Below are positions 50,962 through 59,879 of a stretch of 64,000 nt of DNA, piece by piece. A program made the position numbers and the translations under genes. The notes under the pieces were generated by a model. That model did not search any database. It was given only the letters and a program-made list of their open reading frames with translations, and was not told the DNA's origin. The stretch spans positions 1-64,000 of the forward strand of contig JAFUFJ010000021.1 in assembly GCA_017469955.1 (NCBI GenBank), written 5' to 3'. Each line of letters starts with the position of its first letter. The first letter of the stretch is position 1. This DNA is from Prevotella sp. (GTDB lineage Bacteria; Bacteroidota; Bacteroidia; Bacteroidales; Bacteroidaceae).

Positions 50962-52152
50962 TCAACGCCCGGCAAGCAGGCCTGTCATGATGCGTGCTGC
51001 ATTGTCGGGAGCTGACTCTTCTCCCAGACGACGCTTCACTTCCTCGTAGCCTTCAAGCATGACCTTGCGCGACGAACCTCCGAGAACAGCCTCCAGTTCA
51101 TGCCTGATGTTGTCGACAGTGAACGTGTCGGCCACCAGCTCTCTTACCACTTCACGGTCAGCAATCAGGTTGACAAGCGAGATATACTTCACTTTCAGCA
51201 CCATCTTTCGCAGCTTTCCGATCAGGAAAGGCAAGGGTGTTTCGTAGCAAACCACCTGAGGCACGCCGAAAAGGGCCGTCTCCAAGGTGGCCGTTCCACT
51301 CGTTACAAGGGCAGCATGGGCATGCGAGAGCAGTTCATAGGTCTGGTTTCTCACCAGCTTGACGGGCTGTCCTGCCACGAAAGGCTCATAATAGCCGTCG
51401 TCAATCGACGGTGCTCCTGCCAACACCAGTTGGTATTCTCCTGCAAAATGCTTGGCAGCTTCGACCATTGCCGGCAAGTTGTCTTTGATTTCCTGACGCC
51501 TGCTTCCGGCAAGAAGGGCAATGATCGGGCGGGTGTTTTCCAAGCCATTACGCTCGCAAAAAGCTTCAAACGTCTCGTCATGGGTGCGCTGGAAGTGGCT
51601 AACCTCTTCGGCTGTAGGGTTGCCTACGTAGTGAATGGGATAGTGATGGCACTCCTCAAAGAAAGGCACTTCAAAGGGAAGTATGGAGAAGAGCTCGTCA
51701 ACGTCGCGCTTGATGTTCTTGATTCTGTATTCCTTCCATGCCCATATCTTGGGAGAGATGTAGTAGTAGACGGCCGGACTGTCGGCCGTTCTCTCCCCTT
51801 CCGACGCCGCTTCACGGCGACGACGCTGCTTCCGGCGCGAGATGTCGCTGGCGATAGAGAGGTTGAAACCTGGGTAATCGACCAGTATAACGGCATCGGG
51901 CTGCCAGTCGCGGATATCTTTTTTGCACAACTTCATGTTGCGGAAGATGGTGGGAAGATGGAGCAACACGGGCACGAATCCCATGTAGGCAAGGTCTTTA
52001 TAGTGGCGTACGCGGGTGCCTCCGACGGCCGTCATGAGGTCGCCTCCAAAGAATCTAAACTCTGCTTCGGGGTCTTCATGCTGCAGAGCATGCATGAGTC
52101 GTGAGGCATGAAGGTCGCCTGAAGCCTCGCCAACAATCAGATAGTACTTCAC
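50962..52152 (-). CDS. lpxB: Lipid-A-disaccharide synthase
   Basis: Glycosyltransferase that joins UDP-2,3-diacylglucosamine and lipid X to the lipid A disaccharide at the inner membrane. The protein has the start KYYLIVGEASGDLHASRLM, GGDLM, YYISPKIWAWKEYRIKNIKRDVD, ALLAGSRRQEIKDNLP and the terminal VTSGTATLETALFGVPQVVCYET. I take the GTG at 52152 as start (396 residues), since it places the family motif at the N-terminus. An ATG at 52212, 4 bp after surE, would add 20 unrelated residues but cannot be excluded. Confidence 0.95.
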   Translation of the reverse strand: MKYYLIVGEASGDLHASRLMHALQHEDPEAEFRFFGGDLMTAVGGTRVRHYKDLAYMGFVPVLLHLPTIFRNMKLCKKDIRDWQPDAVILVDYPGFNLSIASDISRRKQRRRREAASEGERTADSPAVYYYISPKIWAWKEYRIKNIKRDVDELFSILPFEVPFFEECHHYPIHYVGNPTAEEVSHFQRTHDETFEAFCERNGLENTRPIIALLAGSRRQEIKDNLPAMVEAAKHFAGEYQLVLAGAPSIDDGYYEPFVAGQPVKLVRNQTYELLSHAHAALVTSGTATLETALFGVPQVVCYETPLPFLIGKLRKMVLKVKYISLVNLIADREVVRELVADTFTVDNIRHELEAVLGGSSRKVMLEGYEEVKRRLGEESAPDNAARIMTGLLAGR

Positions 52153-52215
52153 AAGGAATGGGTATGAGGGATGAATGATGAAGTGTAAAGAATTGCAATT
52201 GGGCGCGCCCATGCC

Positions 52216-52989
52216 CTAAAGGCCGAGCGAAGCGCGCAGCGCAGGCATGTAGTCGTAGGCAGTGACGTCAAGACGGATGGGCGTGAGGGCTACATATCCG
52301 TGGTTGATGGCCCACTGGTCAGAGTCTTCTGCCTCAGGCTCGTCGTTGCGATAGTGGCCCACCATCCAGTGGACATTATAGCCTCGCGGATGGCATTGGG
52401 TAACAACCTCATTGATCCACTGGCCCATTGTCATGCGTGTTACTCGAAGACCCTTGAACTCGTTCAGGGCGGGAAAGTTCACGTTCCAGCACACTCCTCG
52501 GGGCATTCCCTCGTCTAAGGCCTTCTGAACAAGCTGCCTTACGAGGGGCTTCAGTGGAGAAAAGTCGGCGTCAGGGCTATAGTTACACGACGAGAAGGCT
52601 ATCGAAGGCAGGTATTTCATGCAGCCTTCAAGGGCCACGCCCACTGTGCCTGAATAGTGAGCATTGACTGTACTGTTGTCGCCATGGTTGATGCCTCCGA
52701 GCACAAGATCGGGCTTTCTATCCCGGCAGAACTGGTCGTAGGCCAGCTTGACGCAGTCGACTGGCGTGCCCGAACACGACCAAACTTTGACGCCTTCGCC
52801 CATATTGTCGCGACGAGTGAGCGTCAACGGCGGAACGGCAGAGAAGGCACATGCATAGCCTGAACGTGCAGAGTCGGGCGCACAGACAAGGATGTCGGCC
52901 ATGTCGCGCAGCATGTCAACGAGCGAACGGATGCCCTTGGCCTCGTAACCGTCGTCGTTTGAAATCAATATGAGTGGTTTTTGTTGCAT
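52216..52989 (-). CDS. surE: 5'/3'-nucleotidase SurE
   Basis: Metal-dependent nucleotidase linked to stationary-phase survival. The 257-residue protein has ILISNDDGYEAKGIRSL at the start (Asp pair binding the metal), APDSARSGYACAFS, SGTPVDCVKLA and the GINHGDNSTVNAHYSGTVGVALEG block. The ATG at 52989 begins the family sequence; the longer frame adds 19 residues overlapping the promoter. Followed closely by lpxB, a pairing I recall from other Bacteroidales. Confidence 0.96.
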   Translation of the reverse strand: MQQKPLILISNDDGYEAKGIRSLVDMLRDMADILVCAPDSARSGYACAFSAVPPLTLTRRDNMGEGVKVWSCSGTPVDCVKLAYDQFCRDRKPDLVLGGINHGDNSTVNAHYSGTVGVALEGCMKYLPSIAFSSCNYSPDADFSPLKPLVRQLVQKALDEGMPRGVCWNVNFPALNEFKGLRVTRMTMGQWINEVVTQCHPRGYNVHWMVGHYRNDEPEAEDSDQWAINHGYVALTPIRLDVTAYDYMPALRASLGL

Positions 52990-53012
52990 ATATTCACCTT
53001 TCTGTGAGTGTG

Positions 53013-53020
53013 CAAATTTA
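53013..53020 (-). promoter_or_regulatory. -7 box of surE
   Basis: Minus-strand TAAATTTG, a full consensus match, 24 bp before the ATG at 52989. Confidence 0.5.
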
Positions 53021-53294
53021 CAAAAAAGGACTGAGAAAACCGCCACTTCCCCAAAAAATCGTTATCGGAAAAGGCCCGCAACAACGACTGTCGGCAAGCT
53101 GACGGAGAAGAAAAACGGACGTCAGAAGTTATGAATTATATTTACAAGATTCGAGCAAGAAACTCGCAAAAACAAGCCAACCACGGCAAGAGACCGATTT
53201 TTGTCAAAAAATTCAAGAAAAGATGCCGAGCACACAAACAACTGATTATCAGACGAGAAGAAAAAGAAAGCGAGAAAAGTCCTTCCGAAGGCAG

Positions 53295-53426
53295 TGCAGA
53301 AAGGACATGTTTATGATCGAGAAAACTATTGTTTATTAGCAAGAAATGGCAATTTTTACACCCAGAAGTCTTTGTTCTGTGAGCGAGAAAGCTATCCTTT
53401 CTCGCCGAGAAGACGGCGGGAAGCCG
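53295..53426 (+). repeat. 22-bp palindromic-unit array (6 or more units)
   Basis: Six in-register units start at 53295, 53317, 53339, 53361, 53383 and 53405; the unit at 53383 is closest to consensus (GAGAAAGCTATCCTTTCTCG). Two more frames (to 53470) keep weaker matches. Unlike the other copies it sits between divergent promoters. Confidence 0.7.
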
Positions 53427-53603
53427 GCAAAAAGTCATAGAGAAGCCGAAAAGAAGCCTGTGTTTTCTCCTTCGCAACCCTTCCCTTTTCCTTCAAAGAA
53501 GCTTTTATCTACTACTAATTATTTTTACAAACCGTTTCAAAAATGAATATCTTTGAAGAAACGCTCAAATCGAAATTAATCTCAATAAATTGCGGGTTTT
53601 TGT

Positions 53604-53653
53604 TAATTTTGCAAGGCGTTTTGCGGTAGTCTCATGGAAAATCACTAACTTTG
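53604..53653 (+). promoter_or_regulatory. Tandem promoters of the parA operon
   Basis: Two full -7 boxes, TAATTTTG (53604-53611) and TAACTTTG (53646-53653), both followed by GCAA. Leaders to the parA ATG would be about 140 and 97 nt. Confidence 0.55.
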
Positions 53654-53756
53654 CAAAGCAAAAAGCGCGGAAGAAAGACGACTGCTGACCTCGTCAGACC
53701 TCATCAGAAAACCGCAAAACAGAAAAAAGTGGAACTCTTGAAACAAGATAAGCATC

Positions 53757-54521
53757 ATGGCAAAAATCATCGCTTTAGCAAATCAAAAAGGCGGAGTAGG
53801 CAAAACAACCACAACCATCAACCTCGCTGCATCGCTTGCCACACTGGAGAAATCAGTGCTTGTCGTCGATGCTGACTCACAGGCCAACGCTTCAAGCGGA
53901 CTGGGAGTCAACCTCGGAGAAATCGACTGCTCGCTATATGAGTGCATCATCGACAACGCCGACGTACACGACGCCATCTACACTACCGACATCGAAGGCC
54001 TTGACATCATACCCAGCCACATCAATCTCGCAGGCGCCGAAATCGAACTGCTTAACGTAGAACACCGTGAACGCGTGATGAGAAAGCTGCTGGAACCCAT
54101 CCTTGCCGACTACGACTATATCCTTATCGACTGTGCTCCGTCGCTCGGGCTCATCACAGTCAACTCGCTTACGGCAGCCAACTCGGTGATCATTCCCGTG
54201 CAATGCGAATACTTCGCCCTCGAAGGCATCACTAAACTGCTCAGCACCATCAAGATTATCAAGAGCCGACTCAACCCGAAACTCGAGATCGAAGGCTTCC
54301 TGCTCACCATGTATGACTCACGACTCAAACTGGCAAACCAGATATACGACGAGGTGAAACGCCACTTCCAAGAGCTGGTTTTCACGACAGTCATACAGCG
54401 CAACGTGAAGCTTTCTGAAGCACCAAGCCACGGACTGCCGGCCATTTTATACGACGCTGACTGCACCGGAGCTAAGAACCACATGAAACTGGCCGAAGAG
54501 ATCATCAGCAAAAACAGCTAA
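53757..54521 (+). CDS. parA: Chromosome-partitioning ATPase ParA/Soj
   Basis: A 254-residue Walker-type ATPase for chromosome segregation. The deviant Walker A box is in NQKGGVGKTTTTINLAASLA (residues 7-26), Walker A' in VVDADSQANASSG and Walker B in YILIDCAPSLGLIT. It lacks an N-terminal HTH, as in chromosomal Soj proteins, and is followed after 25 bp by parB, its DNA-binding partner. It starts a long co-directional gene block. Confidence 0.97.
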   Translation: MAKIIALANQKGGVGKTTTTINLAASLATLEKSVLVVDADSQANASSGLGVNLGEIDCSLYECIIDNADVHDAIYTTDIEGLDIIPSHINLAGAEIELLNVEHRERVMRKLLEPILADYDYILIDCAPSLGLITVNSLTAANSVIIPVQCEYFALEGITKLLSTIKIIKSRLNPKLEIEGFLLTMYDSRLKLANQIYDEVKRHFQELVFTTVIQRNVKLSEAPSHGLPAILYDADCTGAKNHMKLAEEIISKNS

Positions 54522-54546
54522 CACCCATCCTAAAAACCACGACAAC

Positions 54547-55452
54547 ATGCCCGTAAGAAAGAAATATGGCAACTCGGCAAAGAGCAATGTGCTCGGCAGA
54601 GGACTCGACGCACTCATCTCAAACGACAACGTAAGCACAGGTGGATCGTCGACCATCAACGAGATTCCCATCAGCCAAATAGACGCCAATCCCAATCAAC
54701 CCCGGCGTGACTTCGACCAAGAAGCACTGCAAGAACTGGCCAACAGCATCCGGCAAATAGGCATCATTCAGCCCATAACCCTGCGCGAAACCGGCAACAA
54801 CCGATACCAGATCGTGGCAGGAGAACGCCGTTGGCGCGCCTCACAGCTGGCCGGGCTCACCGCCATACCAGCCTATATCCGTACGATAGACGACGAGAAC
54901 GTCATGGAAATGGCACTCGTCGAGAACATACAGCGCGAAGACCTCAACCCGATAGAAATAGCACTCGCCTACCAACACCTGCTGGAAACAAGCGGAATGA
55001 CGCAGGAGAAAGTAGCCGAACGGGTAGGAAAAAGCCGCGCAGCCGTGGCCAACTTCCTCAGGTTGCTGAAACTTCCGGCACAAGTTCAGATGGCCTTGCA
55101 GAAGAAAGAGATCGACCAAGGACACGCACGTGCCTTGCTTTCCATCGACAGTCCGTCGCAGCAAATCAAGCTGTTCCGCGACATACAAAAGAACGGATAC
55201 TCGGTCAGGAAAGTCGAAGACATCGTCAAACAGATAAAAAGCGGACAAGACATCCAAGCCGTAAAGAAGATGATTGCAGCCAAGACAAAAGTGCCTGAAG
55301 AGTATGCTTCGTTCAAAAAGAAACTGGCAAGACTCTTCAATGCCAACGTACAGCTCAGCATCTCACCGAAAGGAAAAGGGAAAATCAGCATTCCATTTGC
55401 CGACACCGACGAGCTGGAACGCATCACGAAACTGCTCGATCAACTCAAGTAA
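54547..55452 (+). CDS. parB: Chromosome-partitioning protein ParB/Spo0J
   Basis: A 301-residue CTP-dependent DNA clamp that loads at parS. Domains: ParA-interacting start (RGLDALISND), N-terminal CTP-binding domain with PNQPRRDFDQEALQELA and GERRWRA (about residues 95-101), HTH (MTQEKVAERVGKSRAAVANFLRLLKL) and a C-terminal dimerisation part (YASFKKKLARLFNANVQLS). Partner of the adjacent parA. Confidence 0.97.
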   Translation: MPVRKKYGNSAKSNVLGRGLDALISNDNVSTGGSSTINEIPISQIDANPNQPRRDFDQEALQELANSIRQIGIIQPITLRETGNNRYQIVAGERRWRASQLAGLTAIPAYIRTIDDENVMEMALVENIQREDLNPIEIALAYQHLLETSGMTQEKVAERVGKSRAAVANFLRLLKLPAQVQMALQKKEIDQGHARALLSIDSPSQQIKLFRDIQKNGYSVRKVEDIVKQIKSGQDIQAVKKMIAAKTKVPEEYASFKKKLARLFNANVQLSISPKGKGKISIPFADTDELERITKLLDQLK

Positions 55453-55470
55453 AACAACCCTTCCGAGGCT

Positions 55471-56247
55471 TTGGAAACAGTCTGTCAGCACATATCACGC
55501 ACGCTTTTGACGGCAGCCATGCTCGTTGTCGGTTCGCTTTATGCCCTTGCACAGGAACCAGACAGCACGCAAACGGCAACCCTTCTCGACAGCCATGACG
55601 CCATCTTACAGGCTGTCGGCACTGACAATAATGCCATTTTCAGCACCGATACCTCCGACATAGGCAACCTGCTAAGCAAGAAACAGCAGCGGAAACTGGC
55701 CAGAATGGAACAGAAAGGCCGGCAGCAACGCGACTGGAGCACATGGCATCCCGACCCCAAAAGAGCCATGTGGCTGGCACTCGTAATACCTGGAGCAGGG
55801 CAAATATACAACCATAAATACTGGAAACTGCCCATCGTCTATGGCGGATTTGTAGGGTGTGCCTATGCCATGCGCTGGAACAACATGATGTATCGTGACT
55901 ATTCACAGGCCTATATGGACCTTATGGACAATGATCCAGAGACCAGATCCTACGACCAGTTCATGCATCTTGGCGCACAAATCAACAGCACAAACCAGTC
56001 GCGTTACGAGAAGCTTTTCAAGAGTCGCAAGGATCGTTTCCGCCGATGGCGCGACATGAGCTTCTTCGTACTCGTGGGCGTCTATGCCATCAGTGTCGTC
56101 GATGCCTACGTAGACGCATCGCTTTCAGAATTCGATATCAGCGACGACCTGAGCCTGAGAGTAGAACCTATACTGCTCAACAACCCCGTAGAACGCGACC
56201 CAATAAAGTCAAATGCATTAGGACTGCAATGCAGTTTTACATTCTAA
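55471..56247 (+). CDS. DUF5683 domain protein
   Basis: A 258-residue envelope protein with an N-terminal signal segment and the DUF5683 core (PDPKRAMWLALVIPGAGQIYNHKYWKLPIVYGGFVGCAYAMRWN, about residues 90-130), which contains two hydrophobic segments. It is regularly found after parB in Bacteroidetes; function unknown. The only start giving a full signal peptide is TTG at 55471 (residues HISRTLLTAAMLVVGSLYALAQ); an ATG at 55519 would leave a very short signal. Confidence 0.85.
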   Translation: METVCQHISRTLLTAAMLVVGSLYALAQEPDSTQTATLLDSHDAILQAVGTDNNAIFSTDTSDIGNLLSKKQQRKLARMEQKGRQQRDWSTWHPDPKRAMWLALVIPGAGQIYNHKYWKLPIVYGGFVGCAYAMRWNNMMYRDYSQAYMDLMDNDPETRSYDQFMHLGAQINSTNQSRYEKLFKSRKDRFRRWRDMSFFVLVGVYAISVVDAYVDASLSEFDISDDLSLRVEPILLNNPVERDPIKSNALGLQCSFTF

Positions 56248-56258
56248 AACAAGATAAA

Positions 56259-57551
56259 ATGAAAAAACTACAGACATTAGCAGCCACAATGATTCTTGTA
56301 TTCTCTACCCCGGCATGGGCACAATACGAAAATACAGAAATCACTGTGACCGACGAACAAGGCAAACAAGAAATCATCGACCTGCCAGAAGGCATGACAC
56401 AAGACGTGGACAGTCTGCTGTCCTTATTCCACACTCAAGCATACTTGCAACCCGACGAAGGCTGCAATCTGCCCGACGTCAATCCCGTATACGACAAAGA
56501 CACCTATGTACAGCGCCTCGGAAGCCTGCCGACCGTAATGGAGATGGCCTACAACAATGCCGTAATGGCCTGCATCGACCGCTACACAAACAGGCTCAGA
56601 CGCTCGGTAAGCATCATGCTCGGTGCAGCAAACTTCTACATGCCCATATTCGAACAGGCATTGGAATCCTACGGCATCCCGCTCGAATTAAAGTATCTGC
56701 CAGTCATAGAGTCGGCATTAAACCCCAATGCCGTGTCGCGTGTCGGGGCTACAGGTCTGTGGCAATTCATGCTGGCAACAGGCAAACAATATGGACTTGA
56801 GGTCAATTCCCTCTACGATGAACGCCGCGATCCCGTAAAATCCTCCTATGCCGCGGCACACTATCTAAGCGACCTCTATAAGATATTCGGCGATTGGAAC
56901 CTCGTAATCGCAGCCTATAACTGCGGACCTGAGAACGTAAGCAAGGCCATGCACCGGGCAGGAGGCAGCAAAGACTACTGGCAGATATACCCCTATCTCC
57001 CACGGGAAACAAGAGGATACGTCCCAGCTTTCATTGCAGCCAACTATGTGATGAACTACTATTGCGAACACAACATCTGCCCAATGATAACTACACTTCC
57101 TACGAAAACCGACACGGTGATGGTGAATCGTGATGTACACTTCGAACAGATAGCACAGGTTTTGGGCGTAGACATCAACCAGATAAAGGAACTCAATCCA
57201 CAATATCGGCGCAACATCATCAACGGAAGTACTCGCCCGATGGACCTGAGATTGCCCGCAAACATCATCAATAACTTTATCGATCAAGAAGAAGCCATTT
57301 ACGCATATAATGCAGAAGAACTGCTCACCAAGCGCACAGAAGTAGACGTAAATGAAGCACAAATGGCAGCTCTGAAACGACCATCAAAGTCAAGTCGTTC
57401 TGCGAAAGGAGCCTCAAGAGTGACAGTTCGCAAAGGAGACACGCTGGGAGCCATCGCAAAACGCAACCATACCACCGTGGCAAAACTGCGCAGTCTGAAC
57501 CGAATCAAAGGCAATACCATCAAGGCAGGACAAAAGATAAGAGTCAAATAA
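56259..57551 (+). CDS. mltD: Membrane-bound lytic murein transglycosylase D-like, with LysM
   Basis: A 430-residue peptidoglycan-cleaving enzyme with signal peptide (LQTLAATMILVFSTPAWAQ). The lytic transglycosylase domain has the catalytic Glu in PVIESALNPNAVSRVGATGLWQFM (about residue 155) and AYNCGPENVSKAM. One LysM repeat closes the protein (VTVRKGDTLGAIAKRNHTTVAKLRSLNRIKGNTIKAGQKIRV); a weaker LysM-like stretch precedes it. The ATG at 56259 starts the signal; upstream residues belong to another frame of the preceding gene. Confidence 0.95.
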   Translation: MKKLQTLAATMILVFSTPAWAQYENTEITVTDEQGKQEIIDLPEGMTQDVDSLLSLFHTQAYLQPDEGCNLPDVNPVYDKDTYVQRLGSLPTVMEMAYNNAVMACIDRYTNRLRRSVSIMLGAANFYMPIFEQALESYGIPLELKYLPVIESALNPNAVSRVGATGLWQFMLATGKQYGLEVNSLYDERRDPVKSSYAAAHYLSDLYKIFGDWNLVIAAYNCGPENVSKAMHRAGGSKDYWQIYPYLPRETRGYVPAFIAANYVMNYYCEHNICPMITTLPTKTDTVMVNRDVHFEQIAQVLGVDINQIKELNPQYRRNIINGSTRPMDLRLPANIINNFIDQEEAIYAYNAEELLTKRTEVDVNEAQMAALKRPSKSSRSAKGASRVTVRKGDTLGAIAKRNHTTVAKLRSLNRIKGNTIKAGQKIRVK

Positions 57552-57603
57552 AATCGTCAACGAAACTGTCGGCAGCCAAGCATAAACCCCTAAAACCATC
57601 TCT

Positions 57604-59877
57604 ATGGACGAACCTAACATCAACGAGACTGAGCGAGAACTGGCCGAAGAACAAATGATCAATGAAGCTTTCCTAAGACTTCAGAAATCATATCTTTCTT
57701 CACCTCACCGAAAAAAAATAGACATCATCACAAAAGCCTTCAACTTTGCCAAGCAGGCTCATAAGGGTGTCAGAAGACTTTCAGGCGAACCTTACATCAT
57801 GCACCCCATTGCCGTGGCGCTCATAGCAAGCGAAGAAATGGGACTTGGATCAACGAGTATCTGCTCAGCACTGCTGCATGATGTCGTAGAGGATACTGAC
57901 TATACGGTAGAAGACATTGCAAACATCTTCGGACCTAAAATCGCTCAAATCGTAGATGGGTTGACAAAAATATCAGGAGGAATATTTGGCGACCAGGCTT
58001 CTGCACAGGCAGAAAACTTTAAAAAGTTATTGCTTACAATGAGTGATGACATCAGAGTCATCCTTATTAAGATTTGTGACAGGCTGCATAACATGCGTAC
58101 TTTAGAGTCGCAACCTGCCAATAAACAATATAAAATAGCAGGAGAGACCCTCTATATATATGCGCCTTTAGCCAATAGACTGGGGCTAAACAAGATCAAA
58201 AGTGAACTGGAGAACCTCAGTTTCAAGTTCGAACATCCGGAGGAATATCAGGCAATCACCAACAAACTTTCCTTCACCAAGGAACAGCGAGACCGTCTTT
58301 TTGAACAATTTACGGAACCAATCCACGAGGCTCTCGACAAGATGGGTATCAAATATGAAATCAAAGCAAGGGTAAAAACACCTTATTCCATCTGGACAAA
58401 GATGAGGAATAAGAATGTCACCTTCGAGGAAATATATGATATTCTTGCCGTCAGAATCATTTTTACGCCTAAGAAACGTGAGGAGGAGATCAATGAATGC
58501 TTCAACATTTACGTGGCTTTAAGCAAGATCTACACCAGCCATCCCGACCGGATGAGGGAGTGGCTTAACCATCCTAAGGCCAATGGATACCAAGCTTTGC
58601 ATGTAACTTTGATGTCAAGACAGGGTCGATGGATAGAAGTACAGATACGTTCCGACCGCATGCATGAGGTTGCAGAACAGGGGTTTGCCGCCCATTGGCA
58701 ATATAAAGACGGAGCTGAGATTGGCGAAGACGAAGGAGAACTCAACGACTGGCTGAAGACTATCAAGGAAATTCTCGATGATCCGCAGCCCGATGCGATG
58801 GACTTTCTCGATGCCATAAAGCTCAATCTTTTTGCATCTGAGATATTTGTATTCACTCCAAAGGGCGAAATCAAGACCATGCCGGCAGGCTGTACTGCGC
58901 TTGATTTTGCCTTTTCCATCCACACTTTCCTCGGTTCTCACTGCATTGGGGCCAAGGTCAATCACAAACTTGTGCCACTCAGCCACAAGTTACAGAGTGG
59001 AGATCAGGTAGAGATTCTTACTTCAAAAGCCCAGCATGTCCAGCCATCCTGGATTACATTCGTAAGCACAGCCAAGGCCAAGTCAAAGATTCAGTCTATG
59101 CTTCGGCGAGAAGACCGTGAGACACAACGCAAGGGAGAGAAGATTCTTAACGACTGGCTTCAGCAAAATGAGCTGGAACTTACGACTGGAGTTCTTGATT
59201 CTCTTTGCGAGTTTCACGACCTGCAAAAGCACGACAGCCTTTTTCTCGCATTGGGAAAAAAAGCCATTCTGCTAAGCGAAAAGGATATCGATGCCATACG
59301 AAAAAAAGGAAAGAAGAAAGGGAATTCATCTTCGACAAGCTGGAGAAAATACGTTCCTTTCCTGCATGACAAACCAAAAAGCGAGAATACCGAAGACAAG
59401 CTATACGTTGTTGACAGCGATTTCAACAAAAAGAAGCCTGTCGTCATCACCGAACAGACCATCGAATCCTACATCTTCAAGAACTGTTGTCACCCCATTC
59501 CAGGTGATGACGCCTTGGGATTCATTAACAACAAGCAGCGAATTGAGATCCATAAACGCACTTGCCCCATTGCCACTAAGCTGAAATCAAGTTTCGGAAA
59601 CCGCATTCTTGACGCCAAATGGGACATGCACAAAGAGCTTTTCTTCGACGCTACCATCCAGATTCAGGGTATTGACCGCAAGGGAATGATTCATGATGTG
59701 GCAGAAGTCATCTCTGGAGAACTTGACGTCAACATTCACCGCGTCACCATATCGAGCGATAAAGGCATCTTCGACGGCAGCATAGAGTTGCGGGTTCACG
59801 ATCGCGACGAGGTAAGAGTCGTCATGGAAAACCTGAAAAAAATTGACGGTTTGCAAGACATTCAACAAATATTATAA
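57604..59877 (+). CDS. Bifunctional (p)ppGpp synthetase/hydrolase, RelA/SpoT family
   Basis: A 757-residue stringent-response enzyme. Domains in order: HD hydrolase with HPIAVALI, ALLHDVVEDTDYT (intact HD) and CDRLHNMRTL; synthetase with KTPYSIWTKM, DILAVRIIF and HPKANGYQALHVTL; TGS (EIFVFTPKGEIKTMPAGCTALDFAFSIH); then a C-terminal region with CCHPIPGDDALGFI and an ACT domain (residues 680-757). Both catalytic halves look intact, so it should make and degrade ppGpp. Placed between mltD and the tricorn-like protease gene, which follows after 2 bp. Confidence 0.96.
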   Translation: MDEPNINETERELAEEQMINEAFLRLQKSYLSSPHRKKIDIITKAFNFAKQAHKGVRRLSGEPYIMHPIAVALIASEEMGLGSTSICSALLHDVVEDTDYTVEDIANIFGPKIAQIVDGLTKISGGIFGDQASAQAENFKKLLLTMSDDIRVILIKICDRLHNMRTLESQPANKQYKIAGETLYIYAPLANRLGLNKIKSELENLSFKFEHPEEYQAITNKLSFTKEQRDRLFEQFTEPIHEALDKMGIKYEIKARVKTPYSIWTKMRNKNVTFEEIYDILAVRIIFTPKKREEEINECFNIYVALSKIYTSHPDRMREWLNHPKANGYQALHVTLMSRQGRWIEVQIRSDRMHEVAEQGFAAHWQYKDGAEIGEDEGELNDWLKTIKEILDDPQPDAMDFLDAIKLNLFASEIFVFTPKGEIKTMPAGCTALDFAFSIHTFLGSHCIGAKVNHKLVPLSHKLQSGDQVEILTSKAQHVQPSWITFVSTAKAKSKIQSMLRREDRETQRKGEKILNDWLQQNELELTTGVLDSLCEFHDLQKHDSLFLALGKKAILLSEKDIDAIRKKGKKKGNSSSTSWRKYVPFLHDKPKSENTEDKLYVVDSDFNKKKPVVITEQTIESYIFKNCCHPIPGDDALGFINNKQRIEIHKRTCPIATKLKSSFGNRILDAKWDMHKELFFDATIQIQGIDRKGMIHDVAEVISGELDVNIHRVTISSDKGIFDGSIELRVHDRDEVRVVMENLKKIDGLQDIQQIL

Positions 59878-59879
59878 TT

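Larger units (their letters stand above)
52990..53756. other. Gene-free interval between divergent surE and parA
   Basis: About 770 bp. It carries the surE promoter, a long 22-bp array (53295-53426, perhaps to 53470) and tandem parA promoters. No parS-like palindrome such as GTTTCACGTGAAAC was seen, and no credible gene. Confidence 0.7.

Noticed and set aside
52990-53756. parS site near parAB
   Set aside because: Looked for a CACGTG-centred 14-16 bp palindrome; none found in the interval.
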